From an uncultured Tateyamaria sp. (GTDB lineage Bacteria; Pseudomonadota; Alphaproteobacteria; Rhodobacterales; Rhodobacteraceae): DNA of 64,000 nucleotides. Location of the stretch: assembly GCF_947503385.1 (NCBI RefSeq), contig NZ_CANNDO010000007.1:62001-126000 (forward strand), in the 5' to 3' direction. Of this stretch, positions 43,439-52,939 are shown piece by piece. The position numbers were made by a program, and so were the translations under genes. Below the pieces are notes generated by a model that was not told the origin of the DNA, made no database searches, and saw only the letters and a list, made by a program, of their open reading frames with translations. Position 1 is the stretch's first letter; every line of letters starts with the position of its first letter.

Positions 43439-44750
43439 CGTTTGCTGCCTTGATATAGATCATCGGGTTGACGGCTTTGCCACCGACACGGACTTCGTAG
43501 TGCAGATGCACGCCGGTCACCCGTCCGGAGGCTCCCATATCACCAATCCGATCCCCGCGCGAGACCTTTTGCCCAACTTTCACGCGCAGGCGCGACAGGT
43601 GGGCGTAGCGGGTTTCGATGCCGAATTCGTGCTGGATCTTGACCAGACGACCATAGCCGGATTGCCAGCCCGCGTGGGTCACAACACCGTCAGCGGTGGC
43701 ATAAAGCGGTGTGCCGAGGCTGGCGGCGAAATCGACGCCCTTGTGCATCCGCCGCCCGCCTGTCTTGGGGTCACGCCGGAAGCCGAACGAGGAGGTGAAG
43801 CGGAACGCATCCTTGACTGGGGTCGCAAACGGCGCCTTTTGCGCGGCGATCCGGTAGAGGTTCAGCTTGTCCATCTGGTTCAGAATGCGGTTGGCGCGCA
43901 GCGTGTCGGGGCTGGGCTCTTCGCCGCGGGTCGAGAAGCTGAGCGGGGTCAGCGGGCCACCCTGACCGGAATAGCCACGGCGCACCTGTTCGATGATCCG
44001 GTCTGTGGGCATTCCTGCGGCGCGGAACATCTTGTCCAGTGGCGCGACGGAGACGGTCATCGCCTCTTCAAGCTGGCGGAAAATCTGGTCGTTCTGCTCT
44101 TTCATCAGGGCGATTTGTGTCGCCATCTCATCGGCGGCCAGAAGGGCAGTCTGAGCGTCCTCGACCACCTGATCGCGTTCCGCGGCAGTCTGTGCCAGCG
44201 CTTCGGCCACGAAATCCATCGGTGCGCCACCGCCAGCGGCGGCCAGTGCCGTTTCGCCGTCGCCCTGCTGTTCGAGGGCTGCGACCTGCGACCGGGCCGC
44301 CTCGCGTTCCTGCATGGTGTCGCGCAGCGTGGTCTGAATCACTTCGATCCCGGTTTCCAGTTCGCGGCGGCGGGTCTCGGAGGCCAGCAGTTCAGACTGC
44401 ATGACCGAGATTTGTTCCAGCGCCGCGTTAAAGCGTTGCTGTGCGGCCAGCGCCTCTTCGGCGCGGGCGTCGCGTTGACCGGCCAGATCGTTCAGGCGCG
44501 CCTGATAGGTGCGCTGGTCCCGCTTCGCCTGTTCGCGAAAGTTGCCGGCACCGATGCTGTCCATCAACAAAATAGCGGTCGCGACAATGGCCCAGGCCAC
44601 CACAAACGAGCTGCCCGCAAAGGCGATCAGCTGCGTTGCAGGGCGCAATCGAATGAATCGGGTGTCATTGTCGGACTTCAGAAAAACACGGCGTTCTGGA
44701 AAGTATTTTTCCAGCAACGCATGTATTTTGATCTCTAGGCGTGTGCGCAA
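43428..44750 (-). CDS. M23-family (LytM) peptidase with coiled coil
   Basis: 440 residues from a TTG start at 44750 (MRTRLEIKIH), with GGGGA upstream; the open frame reaches 56 codons further but into unconserved sequence. One transmembrane helix (about 38-62), a long periplasmic coiled coil (about 70-225) and a C-terminal LytM domain with Zn ligands in MHKGVD (around 334-339) and HLH (around 415). It trims peptidoglycan cross-links, probably localised by the bactofilin encoded next to it. Confidence 0.92.
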   Translation of the reverse strand: MRTRLEIKIHALLEKYFPERRVFLKSDNDTRFIRLRPATQLIAFAGSSFVVAWAIVATAILLMDSIGAGNFREQAKRDQRTYQARLNDLAGQRDARAEEALAAQQRFNAALEQISVMQSELLASETRRRELETGIEVIQTTLRDTMQEREAARSQVAALEQQGDGETALAAAGGGAPMDFVAEALAQTAAERDQVVEDAQTALLAADEMATQIALMKEQNDQIFRQLEEAMTVSVAPLDKMFRAAGMPTDRIIEQVRRGYSGQGGPLTPLSFSTRGEEPSPDTLRANRILNQMDKLNLYRIAAQKAPFATPVKDAFRFTSSFGFRRDPKTGGRRMHKGVDFAASLGTPLYATADGVVTHAGWQSGYGRLVKIQHEFGIETRYAHLSRLRVKVGQKVSRGDRIGDMGASGRVTGVHLHYEVRVGGKAVNPMIYIKAANDVF

Positions 44751-44935
44751 CAGCCTGATCCCCTGTCTCGTCCCAGTTTTGGCGCGCCCGTCCCCCAACA
44801 CGACGCCTTGAGGCGTGTGTCTAAGGTGCCTGCAAGATGGGGGCAACCCTCCTGGGGATAAGTGTGCACCAGAGGTGCAGAAAAGACTCACATCGGCGGG
44901 ACTTTGCTTACATCTCAATACGGTGACGGATGGCG

Positions 44936-45745
44936 TTAGTCCGCAACCGCAAGCGGCCAGTAGAAATCCGGCGGCAGTCCGGCCTCGGCCCGCTTTTCCT
45001 CGTTAAACGGAGGTTTGAGGGGGCTGTGGAAATAGGTCTGCACCAATGCGTGAAACGCCTCTTTGGGGTCGCGATTCTCGCGGCCGCACAGAAAGTGGAA
45101 CCATTTGGAGCCGTAGGCGACATGCGCCACTTCTTCGGCATAGATCGTTTCAAGCGCTTCGACGGCCTGATCGGCACCGGCCTTGCGAAACACCGCGATC
45201 ATGCCGGGTGTCACGTCAAGGCCGCGCGCCTCAAGTACCATGGGCACAACGGCGAGACGCCCCATGAAATCGGTTGCCGTGTCTTCGGCGGCGCGCCACA
45301 TGCCCGCATGGGCGGGCATTGCGCCATAGTGGCTGTCCATTGCTTCAAGACAGTCGCACATCAGGTTGAAATGTTTGGATTCTTCGTCAGCCGCCTTGAC
45401 CCAGTCGTCGTAAAATCCGGTGGGCATGGGCACGTGCGCAAAGCGCGCGATGATGTCCCAGTGCAGGTCCACCGCGTTCAGTTCGATATGCGCCACCGCG
45501 TGCAGCAACGCGGTGCGCCCCTGCGGTGAGCCGGGCCGGCGGCGCGGCACGTCACGCGGGCTGAGCAGTTCTGGCGCTGCGGGGCGCGCGGGATGATCCG
45601 GCGGGCGGGCAGCGCCCACCTCCGGCGTCTCGCCTGCGGCGCGCGCGGCCTGCCATTCGGCGGCATAGCGCCGCGACAGGGCTGTTTTTTCCCGGCCATC
45701 GGCGGTGCGCAGCACCGCGTCGGCCATCTGCGCCAGTGGCAGCAC
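44936..45745 (-). CDS. DUF455 ferritin-like protein
   Basis: 269 residues. Helical ferritin-like fold with carboxylate/His ligand motifs: HAVAHIELNAVDLHWD (about 83-98), ADEESKHF (118-125) and TIYAEEVAHVAYG (about 203-215), which can hold a di-metal centre. DUF455 is related to tRNA hydroxylase MiaE-like and other diiron proteins; reaction unknown. A GTG at 45745 directly follows the peroxiredoxin stop; ATG at 45727 is an alternative. Coupling to the peroxiredoxin suggests an oxidative-stress or iron role. Confidence 0.85.
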   Translation of the reverse strand: MLPLAQMADAVLRTADGREKTALSRRYAAEWQAARAAGETPEVGAARPPDHPARPAAPELLSPRDVPRRRPGSPQGRTALLHAVAHIELNAVDLHWDIIARFAHVPMPTGFYDDWVKAADEESKHFNLMCDCLEAMDSHYGAMPAHAGMWRAAEDTATDFMGRLAVVPMVLEARGLDVTPGMIAVFRKAGADQAVEALETIYAEEVAHVAYGSKWFHFLCGRENRDPKEAFHALVQTYFHSPLKPPFNEEKRAEAGLPPDFYWPLAVAD

Positions 45746-46207
45746 CTAGAGCGCCTGCACGGCGGCCAGCACCGCCTCGGCATGGCCGGGCACCTTGACC
45801 TTGGGCCAGACCATGGCGATGTCGCCATTGGCGTCGATCAGAAATGTCGTGCGTTCGATCCCCATGTACTTTTTGCCGTACATGTTTTTTTCCTTCCACA
45901 CGCCGTAGTCTTCGCAGACCGTCCCGTTTTCGTCCGACAGCAACGGCACGGTCAGGTTCTTTTTGGTGGCGAACTTGGCGTGGCTGGCCACGGAATCCTT
46001 GGACACGCCGAACACTTTTGCGCCCGCCGCTTCGAACGCGGAGAGGTGTTCGGAAAAGGCGATTGATTCCTTCGTGCAGCCGGGGGTGTCGTCGCGTGGG
46101 TAAAAATACAGCACGACCGGACCACCTTTGAGCGCGGACAAGGTCACCTCTGTGCCGTCGCCCTGCGGCAGGGTGAAATCGGGGGCGGGGCTGGCGATAT
46201 CAAGCAT
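45746..46207 (-). CDS. bcp: Thioredoxin-dependent peroxiredoxin (BCP type)
   Basis: 153 residues. AhpC/TSA fold; peroxidatic Cys44 in PRDDTPGCTKES. The second Cys five residues later that serves as resolving Cys in E. coli BCP is replaced by Ile49, so this is likely a one-Cys or atypical enzyme (Cys98 remains). Start at 46207 (MLDIASPAPDF) is preferred over upstream codons. Divergent from the AsmA-like gene with a 71-base shared region. Confidence 0.94.
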   Translation of the reverse strand: MLDIASPAPDFTLPQGDGTEVTLSALKGGPVVLYFYPRDDTPGCTKESIAFSEHLSAFEAAGAKVFGVSKDSVASHAKFATKKNLTVPLLSDENGTVCEDYGVWKEKNMYGKKYMGIERTTFLIDANGDIAMVWPKVKVPGHAEAVLAAVQAL

Positions 46208-46278
46208 GTCTGGGCCTTTTCGTCCTACTGTGAAAGTTGTGACTGGCATGATAGGGCTGGGCGGACAAGAATAAAGGT

Positions 46279-49200
46279 ATGAGCAGCGCGGATCCCCCCT
46301 CTGACGTCCCAAAGCGGCGGCGCAAAGGCCTGTGGCGACGTCACGGGTTGCCCAGCCTGTTGTTCTCGCTGTTTTTCGCTGCTGTGATCGGTCTGGCGCT
46401 TTATGTCCTGATGGGGCGGCCCATCGCGGCGCCGGAATGGCTGCGCGACCGGATCGAGGCGGAGGTGGCCGCCGGGATCGACGATGCGACGCTCACCTTT
46501 GATACGCTGAATTTCGTGGTTGAGGATGCGCGGTATCCGCGCGTGCGCATGACGAATGTGCGGGTTCTGTCGCCCAGCGGGGCCGAGATCGTCGGATTTG
46601 CCGAAATGCGCGCGGGCCTGTCGATGACGGCCTTGCTGTCGGGGCGTATTCTGGTGAACGAGATCGATCTGAGCGGGGTGTTTGCGAACCTGCGCCGACA
46701 AGAGGACGGGTCGGTTGTGCTGTCGGGCGGCTATGACCTGACCGCCCCCGCAGAGCAGGCGGCGAATCTGGGTGCGTTGATCGAACGGATCGACACGCTG
46801 ATCGAACGGCCCGCGCTCGCGGCGCTGCGCGACGCAGAGGTGCAGGCCCTGACCCTGCGGCTGGAAGATGCGCGCACCGGGCGTGCCTGGACCGTGGACG
46901 GGGGCCGGTTGCGGGCCGTCCGCGCGGGCGACACGCTGCGGCTGACCTCGGACCTTGCGCTGCTCAGCGGCGGGCAGGGGGTCGCCACGTTGCAGGCCAA
47001 TTACGAAAGTCTGATCGGGTCGACCGCCGCCCAATTCGGCGTGACGCTCAGCGATGTGGCGGCAGGTGACATCGCCACGATCGCGACTCCGTTTGCGTGG
47101 CTGGACGTGCTGCGCGCGCCCATTTCGGGCGCGATGCGGGGGGGGGTGGGCGAAGACGGTGCGCTGGCACCGCTATCGGTGACATTTTCCATAGGTGAGG
47201 GGGTCATTCAGCCCACGGATGCCACGCGGCCTGTGCCCTTTTCTGCGGCGCGGTCCTATTTCAATTACGACCCGGCCACCGGCGTGATGCGCTTTGACGA
47301 ACTGTCTGTGGAGAGCGACTGGATCACGGCGCGGATCGACGGGCAAGCGGCGCTGAATGTGACCGACGCGGGCACGCTCGACGATCTGGTGGGGCAATTT
47401 TCGGCCACGACGCTGACGGCGAACCCGGCGGAGTTATATGCCGCGCCGATATCCATGGATGCGGCAGACATGGATTTCCGCCTGTCGCTGGCGCCCTTTA
47501 CGCTCGAAATCGGGCAGGCCCTGTTTGTGGATCAGGGGCAGGCGCTGCTGGCCCGTGGTATGCTGGTCGCAGAGGAGGACGGCTGGCGCTACAGTCTTGA
47601 TGCGCAGATGGACGGGCTGGCCCCGGACCGGCTGTTCAGCCTCTGGCCCAAAGCCTTTGCCCCCAAAGTGCGCGACTGGGTTGTGGACAATCTCATCGCG
47701 GGCGAGATGCGGGATATCGACGTGGTTCTGCGCGATGGTCCGAATGCGGCGCCTGACGTCTATTTCAGCTTTGCCTATGACGCAGCCGAGGTGCGGTATG
47801 TGAAGACCCTGCCGCCCGTCACCGGGGCGCAAGGCACTGCAAACATGCTCAACAACCGGTTTGTCGTGTCGGTGGATCAGGGGCAGGTCATCGCCCCCGA
47901 GGGCGGGGCCATTGATGTGGCGGGGTCGTCCTTCATCATTCCGGATGTGACGGTCAAAGGTGGCGCGCCAGCGGTGATCCGGCTCCAGACGCGTGGCAGT
48001 GTCACGGCGGCGCTGTCGATGCTGGACCAACCGCCATTCGAGGTGATGACACGTGCGGGCCTCGCACCCGGCCTTGCCGATGGTCAGTTGCAGGCGGCGG
48101 GCACTCTTTCGCTGCCGCTGCAAAAGGGGATTACGACGGCTGACGTGCTCTATTCTGCGACGGGCACGGCCCGTGCGGTGCGCAGCACATCACTGATCGA
48201 GGGGCGCACAATCTTGGCGGATGTGCTGCGCGTGACCGCCGATCCGTCCTTGGTGGAGGTGTCGGGGCCGGGGACCCTCGACGGGGTGCCGTTTGACGTG
48301 GTTTGGGCGCAACCGCTGGGCGACGGGCCGCAGGCCAGCACGGTGCGCGGCCAGATTGAGCTTTCGGCGGCGGCGGTGGACGCCTTTGACATCGGATTGC
48401 CGCCGGGCATGGTCAGCGGGCGCGGTACCGGAGATTTGTCTGTGGACCTGCCTGCGGGGGGCGGCACACCCGCCTTTGCGCTGGCCACGGATTTGCGCGG
48501 GGTTGGACTGTCATCGCCGCCATTGGGGTGGCGCAAGGCACCCGGCACACCGGGTACGTTGCGGCTGAGCGGCGCGCTGGGACCCACGCCGCGGGTGGAC
48601 GAACTGGTTCTGGACGCGCCGGGTCTCAGCGCGCGGGGCAACATCACGCTCACCCCGGCGGGCGGGTTGGACCGCGCCCGCTTTTCCGAAGTGCGCGTGG
48701 GCAATTGGCTGCGTGCCCCGGTTGATCTGGTCGGGCGCGGGGCGAACCGCCCGCCATCGGTGGCAGTGCGCGGCGGCACGCTCGATCTCAGAGAGGCGGA
48801 TTTCGGCGGCTCGGACAGTGGCGGCGCGCAGGGGGGCGGGCCACTGGCGTTGTCGCTGGATCGGCTTCAGATCACGGATGCCATCGCGCTCGACAATATG
48901 CGCGGGGAATTCAGCATGGCGCAGGGCATTGATGGGCGGTTCACCGCGCGCGTCAACGGCGGCGCACCGGTCGAAGGACAGATCCTGCCGCAGAACGGGC
49001 GCAGTGCCATCCGGGTCCGGGCCTCAGATGCGGGGGCGGTGTTTGCCTCTGCCGGGCTTTTGAAACAGGCGCGGGGCGGGGACATGTCGCTGACCCTGCT
49101 GCCCGTTGGCGCGGCCAGCTTTGATGGCACGCTGGAGGTGCGCAACACGCGGGTGCAGGACGCGCCCGCCATCGCAGCACTGCTCAATGCGCTGAGTATT

Positions 49201-49692
49201 GTAGGCCTGCTGGAACAGGCAGGCGGTAATGGCATTCATTTTCAGGAGGTCGATGCCGCCTTTCGCATCACGCCCACGACCATGGCGCTGACACGCGCCA
49301 GTGCTGTGGGACCGTCCATGGGGCTGTCGATGGACGGCATATATGATGTGTCCAATTCGCGGCTGGACATGCAGGGCGTGATTTCACCGATTTATCTGCT
49401 AAATGGCATCGGAAGTATCTTTACCCGCCGGGGCGAGGGGCTGATCGGCTTTAACTATCGCCTGCGCGGTCCCGTTGCCGACCCGCAGGTCAGTGTGAAC
49501 CCGCTGTCGGCCTTTACCCCCGGCATGTTCCGCGAGATTTTCCGCGCCCCTGCGCCCGATCTGCCGGAGGTCGAAGGCACAGCCCCCCCCGCCACCACGC
49601 CCGAAGCCTTTGTCGCCGAACCTCAAGAGACCGGCGAGACTGCGGCGGAACGTCGCCTGCGCGAACGGAACGATGCCCGTGACGAGCGGTGA
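46279..49692 (+). CDS. DUF3971/AsmA-like envelope protein (YhdP-type)
   Basis: 1137 residues. A basic cytoplasmic N-terminus, one transmembrane helix (about 22-44), and a very long periplasmic region with DUF3971 (central) and AsmA-like C-terminal part (SAFTPGMFREIF near the end). Members of this superfamily form hydrophobic grooves that carry phospholipids between the two membranes. AAAGG precedes the ATG. Probably co-transcribed with queA, 21 bases downstream. Confidence 0.9.
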   Translation: MSSADPPSDVPKRRRKGLWRRHGLPSLLFSLFFAAVIGLALYVLMGRPIAAPEWLRDRIEAEVAAGIDDATLTFDTLNFVVEDARYPRVRMTNVRVLSPSGAEIVGFAEMRAGLSMTALLSGRILVNEIDLSGVFANLRRQEDGSVVLSGGYDLTAPAEQAANLGALIERIDTLIERPALAALRDAEVQALTLRLEDARTGRAWTVDGGRLRAVRAGDTLRLTSDLALLSGGQGVATLQANYESLIGSTAAQFGVTLSDVAAGDIATIATPFAWLDVLRAPISGAMRGGVGEDGALAPLSVTFSIGEGVIQPTDATRPVPFSAARSYFNYDPATGVMRFDELSVESDWITARIDGQAALNVTDAGTLDDLVGQFSATTLTANPAELYAAPISMDAADMDFRLSLAPFTLEIGQALFVDQGQALLARGMLVAEEDGWRYSLDAQMDGLAPDRLFSLWPKAFAPKVRDWVVDNLIAGEMRDIDVVLRDGPNAAPDVYFSFAYDAAEVRYVKTLPPVTGAQGTANMLNNRFVVSVDQGQVIAPEGGAIDVAGSSFIIPDVTVKGGAPAVIRLQTRGSVTAALSMLDQPPFEVMTRAGLAPGLADGQLQAAGTLSLPLQKGITTADVLYSATGTARAVRSTSLIEGRTILADVLRVTADPSLVEVSGPGTLDGVPFDVVWAQPLGDGPQASTVRGQIELSAAAVDAFDIGLPPGMVSGRGTGDLSVDLPAGGGTPAFALATDLRGVGLSSPPLGWRKAPGTPGTLRLSGALGPTPRVDELVLDAPGLSARGNITLTPAGGLDRARFSEVRVGNWLRAPVDLVGRGANRPPSVAVRGGTLDLREADFGGSDSGGAQGGGPLALSLDRLQITDAIALDNMRGEFSMAQGIDGRFTARVNGGAPVEGQILPQNGRSAIRVRASDAGAVFASAGLLKQARGGDMSLTLLPVGAASFDGTLEVRNTRVQDAPAIAALLNALSIVGLLEQAGGNGIHFQEVDAAFRITPTTMALTRASAVGPSMGLSMDGIYDVSNSRLDMQGVISPIYLLNGIGSIFTRRGEGLIGFNYRLRGPVADPQVSVNPLSAFTPGMFREIFRAPAPDLPEVEGTAPPATTPEAFVAEPQETGETAAERRLRERNDARDER

Positions 49693-49713
49693 TTGGACCG
49701 CTAGAGGCGGCAC

Positions 49714-50760
49714 ATGCATCTGACTGATTTTGATTTCGACCTGCCCGAAGACCTGATCGCAACGCGGCCTGCGGTGCCACGGTCCTCGGCGCGGCTGCTG
49801 GTGGGGGCGGGCGACGCGATCCATGACCAGCGGGTCACGGATTTGGTGGAGTGGCTGAACCCCGGCGATCTTCTGGTCCTGAACGACACCCGCGTGATCC
49901 CGGCGCGCCTGTCAGGCACGCGGACGCGGCGCAGCGCGCAAGGTGAGACTGCCGCACGGATCGAGGCCACGCTGCTGGAGCCGCGCGCCGACGGCACATG
50001 GGGCGCGCTGCTGAAGCCGCTCAAGAAGGTAAAGCTGGGGGAGTCCGTTGTCTTTTCAGACGACCTCAATGCCGTGCTCGAAGGTATCGCGGACGGTCAG
50101 GGGCATTTGCGGTTCAATCTGGCGGGCGAGGATTTTGATGCGGCACTGGCGCAGGCAGGGGCGATGCCGCTGCCGCCCTATATTGCCGCCAAACGTCCTG
50201 CGGATGCGCAGGACAAGACGGATTACCAGACCGTCTGGGCCCGCAACAGCGGCGCCGTGGCGGCGCCGACGGCCTCGCTACATTTTGACGATGCGCTTCT
50301 GACCGCGCTGGAGGCGCGCGGTGTGCAGCGCACGTTCGTGACGTTGCACGTGGGGGCGGGAACGTTCCTGCCGGTCAAGGTGGATGACGTCACACAGCAC
50401 AAGATGCACGCCGAATGGGGCCGCGTGAGCGCGGATGCCGCGCAGGCCATCGCCGGTGCCAAGGCCGCCGGTCACCGCGTCATCCCCGTTGGCACCACTG
50501 CGCTGCGCCTGATCGAAACGATGGGCCGTGATGTCGGGCTGGCCCCGTGGGAGGGGGACACGGATATCTTTATCTATCCGGGGTTCGAATTCACCGTGGC
50601 GGACGGGCTGATGACCAATTTCCACTTGCCCAAGTCAACGCTGATGATGCTGGTGGCCGCCCTGATGGGGCAGGAGCGCATCGCGCGCATATATGATCAC
50701 GCTGTTGCACAGCGCTACCGGTTCTTTTCTTACGGGGATGCATCGCTCTTGCTGCCGTGA
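49714..50760 (+). CDS. queA: S-adenosylmethionine:tRNA ribosyltransferase-isomerase
   Basis: 348 residues. Makes epoxyqueuosine in tRNA by transferring ribose from SAM. Typical [16 protein letters not shown] start, RLLV and [11 protein letters not shown] segments, THVG-type motif [13 protein letters not shown] and FNLPKSTLLML-like [12 protein letters not shown] end are all present; full length. Confidence 0.97.
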   Translation: MHLTDFDFDLPEDLIATRPAVPRSSARLLVGAGDAIHDQRVTDLVEWLNPGDLLVLNDTRVIPARLSGTRTRRSAQGETAARIEATLLEPRADGTWGALLKPLKKVKLGESVVFSDDLNAVLEGIADGQGHLRFNLAGEDFDAALAQAGAMPLPPYIAAKRPADAQDKTDYQTVWARNSGAVAAPTASLHFDDALLTALEARGVQRTFVTLHVGAGTFLPVKVDDVTQHKMHAEWGRVSADAAQAIAGAKAAGHRVIPVGTTALRLIETMGRDVGLAPWEGDTDIFIYPGFEFTVADGLMTNFHLPKSTLMMLVAALMGQERIARIYDHAVAQRYRFFSYGDASLLLP

Positions 50761-50862
50761 CACGCGTGCGTCGAAATCGACATGTGCCGTCGCATTTCCT
50801 TGCGACTCACCATTTGATGTGTGCAACCGCAGGCATATCCCGCCGCTCAAGGAGCCCGCACC

Positions 50863-52131
50863 ATGTTCCAAGTCCTGACCAGCGCCTGGGCGCTACTTTT
50901 TGGCATGTTCCTGCTGATGATCGGCAACGGGATGCAGGGCACGCTGCTGGGTATCCGTGGCGAGATCGAAGGGTTCTCGACCCTAGAGATGTCGATCGTG
51001 ATGTCGGCCTATTTCGCCGGGTTTCTGGGGGGCAGCCGGATGGCGCCGCATATGATCCGGCGGGTGGGCCATGTGCGTGTCTTTGCGGCACTTGCATCGC
51101 TGATTTCGGCGGTGATGATCCTGTATCCGACCTTTGCCGATCCGTGGGTCTGGACGCTGGGGCGGGTGCTGATCGGGTTTTGCTTTTCGGCGGTGTATGT
51201 CACGGCGGAAAGCTGGCTCAACGATGCGGCAGACAATTCCAACCGGGGCAAGGCGCTGTCGCTCTATATGGTGGTGATGACCGTGGGCATTGTGGTCAGC
51301 CAATACCTGCTGCTGACCGCTGATCCGTCGGGCTTTGTGCTCTTTGTGATCCCCTCTGTGCTGGTGTCACTGGCGATCACGCCGATCCTGTTGTCGATCA
51401 GCCCGGTGCCCGCCTTTGATACGACCAAGCCGATGACCCTGCGCGCGCTTTACAATGTATCGCCGCTGGGCTGCGTGGGCATGTTTCTTTTGGGTGGCGT
51501 CTTTGCCGCTCAGTTCGGCATGGCGCCGGTTTATGGTACCCTCGCAGGGCTGAGTGTCGCGCAAATCTCGTCCTTTGTGTCGACGTTCTTTATCGGCGCG
51601 GTGCTGCTGCAATATCCCATCGGCTGGCTTTCGGACCGGTTTGACCGGCGGCTGCTGATCCTCGCCGTGGCGGTGATCGGCACGATTGGATCGATTCTCG
51701 GGCTGATGCTGGGCGGGACCTTTGCGCTGCTGCTGGTGTCCGCCTTTGTGGTCGGGGGCATGTCGAACCCACTTTATTCGCTGCTTCTGGCGCATACGAA
51801 CGACTTTCTCGATCACGATGATATGGCCGCAGCCTCTGGTGGGCTGGTGTTCATCAACGGTCTGGGCGCGGTTGCGGGGCCGTTGATCGTGGGTGCGTTG
51901 ATGGAGCGTGTGGGGCCGGGCGGTTTTTACATGTTCACCGGCGTATTGTTTGCCGTTCTGGTGGGCTATGCCGCGTATCGTATGACGCAACGCTCCTCCA
52001 TCGCGGTTGAGGATACGGGGGCGTACGTGCCGATGGCGCAGGCCTCCATGACACCTGTCGCTATGGAAATCGCCCAAGAATACGCCATCGACGTCGAATT
52101 GGAGTCGGAAAATCCGGCAGAGGCCACATGA
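50863..52131 (+). CDS. MFS transporter (YcaD-like)
   Basis: 422 residues with 12 predicted transmembrane helices and a long acidic cytoplasmic C-terminus (about 385-422). The SNRGKALSLYMVVMTVG segment in the helix 4-5 region matches YcaD-type transporters. ATG at 50863 follows AAGGAG. Substrate unknown. Confidence 0.88.
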   Translation: MFQVLTSAWALLFGMFLLMIGNGMQGTLLGIRGEIEGFSTLEMSIVMSAYFAGFLGGSRMAPHMIRRVGHVRVFAALASLISAVMILYPTFADPWVWTLGRVLIGFCFSAVYVTAESWLNDAADNSNRGKALSLYMVVMTVGIVVSQYLLLTADPSGFVLFVIPSVLVSLAITPILLSISPVPAFDTTKPMTLRALYNVSPLGCVGMFLLGGVFAAQFGMAPVYGTLAGLSVAQISSFVSTFFIGAVLLQYPIGWLSDRFDRRLLILAVAVIGTIGSILGLMLGGTFALLLVSAFVVGGMSNPLYSLLLAHTNDFLDHDDMAAASGGLVFINGLGAVAGPLIVGALMERVGPGGFYMFTGVLFAVLVGYAAYRMTQRSSIAVEDTGAYVPMAQASMTPVAMEIAQEYAIDVELESENPAEAT

Positions 52132-52252
52132 CACCGCGACCTTTCGTCCCGACATGGTTGCAGCTTTGTGTCGGCGTTGTTGTATTTCGTGATTAGCGCG
52201 GCGCAAGCGTGCTGTGTAACGGTTTTATGTAGGGGGCCATGGTGTGAGGAGA

Positions 52253-52837
52253 ATGGGTGTGGTTGGACCTGATGAGATACTGGCGTTTTGGCTGGATGAA
52301 TGCAGCCCGGACCAATGGTATAACAATGATCCCGATTTCGACGCTGAGATACGTGCACGGTTTCTGACAACGTGGGAAGCGGCACGCGAGGGCAGCTTTT
52401 CCATGTGGCTGACATATCCCAACGGCGCGCTGGCCTACATCATCCTGACCGATCAACTGTCGCGCAACATGTTCCGTGACGACGCGCGCGCCTTTGCACT
52501 GGACCGGGCGGCTCTGACGGCGGCAAAATCCGCGATCAACAAGGGCTGGGACACGCGCATCGACGCACCCGCGCGCCAATTCTTTTACATGCCGCTCGAG
52601 CATTCGGAAAACCTGTGCGATCAGGACCGCGCTGTGCGGCTGATCTGTGAACGGTTGACTGATCCCAAAGGGCTCTTGCACGCGCGCGCGCACCGCGAAG
52701 TGATCCGGCAGTTTGGCCGGTTCCCGCATCGCAATGCCGCACTGAACCGCAAGAGCACGGCGCTGGAACAGGCACATCTGGATGCGGGTGGTTACGGTGC
52801 TGTTGTGCGGTCGCTTGAACAGGCCCACGCCGCCTGA
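52253..52837 (+). CDS. DUF924-family protein
   Basis: 194 residues. All-helical DUF924 protein with the family features FWLDECSPDQWY near the start, LTDQLSRNMFRD (around 65-76), FFYMPLEHSENL and FGRFPHRNAALNR. Members are distantly TPR-like and of unknown function. ATG at 52253 follows GAGGAG. Upstream 120 bases hold no other gene. Confidence 0.9.
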   Translation: MGVVGPDEILAFWLDECSPDQWYNNDPDFDAEIRARFLTTWEAAREGSFSMWLTYPNGALAYIILTDQLSRNMFRDDARAFALDRAALTAAKSAINKGWDTRIDAPARQFFYMPLEHSENLCDQDRAVRLICERLTDPKGLLHARAHREVIRQFGRFPHRNAALNRKSTALEQAHLDAGGYGAVVRSLEQAHAA

Positions 52838-52872
52838 CCCTGCGTCAGTCGATTTGTCGCGCCCAGCTTGCG

Positions 52873-52901
52873 TTGAGGCATTCCGGAAATTAGTTTAACA
52901 C
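52873..52901 (+). promoter_or_regulatory. Candidate lpdA promoter
   Basis: TTGAGG, 17-base spacer, TAACAC. The -10 hexamer lies within the palindromic operator. Confidence 0.45.
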
Positions 52902-52908
52902 TAAACTA
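52891..52908. promoter_or_regulatory. Palindromic operator upstream of lpdA
   Basis: TAGTTTA-ACAC-TAAACTA, perfect seven-base arms, 32-49 bases before the lpdA start. The complement of the pdhA site reads TAGTTTA-ACGC-TAAACTA, so the two sites differ at one of 18 positions. Confidence 0.75.
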
Positions 52909-52939
52909 GTTTTGGGATGCTATCGACGAGGACACGCAA

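Noticed and set aside
44751-44918. Extended N-terminus of the M23 peptidase
   Set aside because: The added residues are Cys/Pro/Gly-rich and unlike a membrane protein N-terminus; a TTG with ribosome-binding site gives the expected start.
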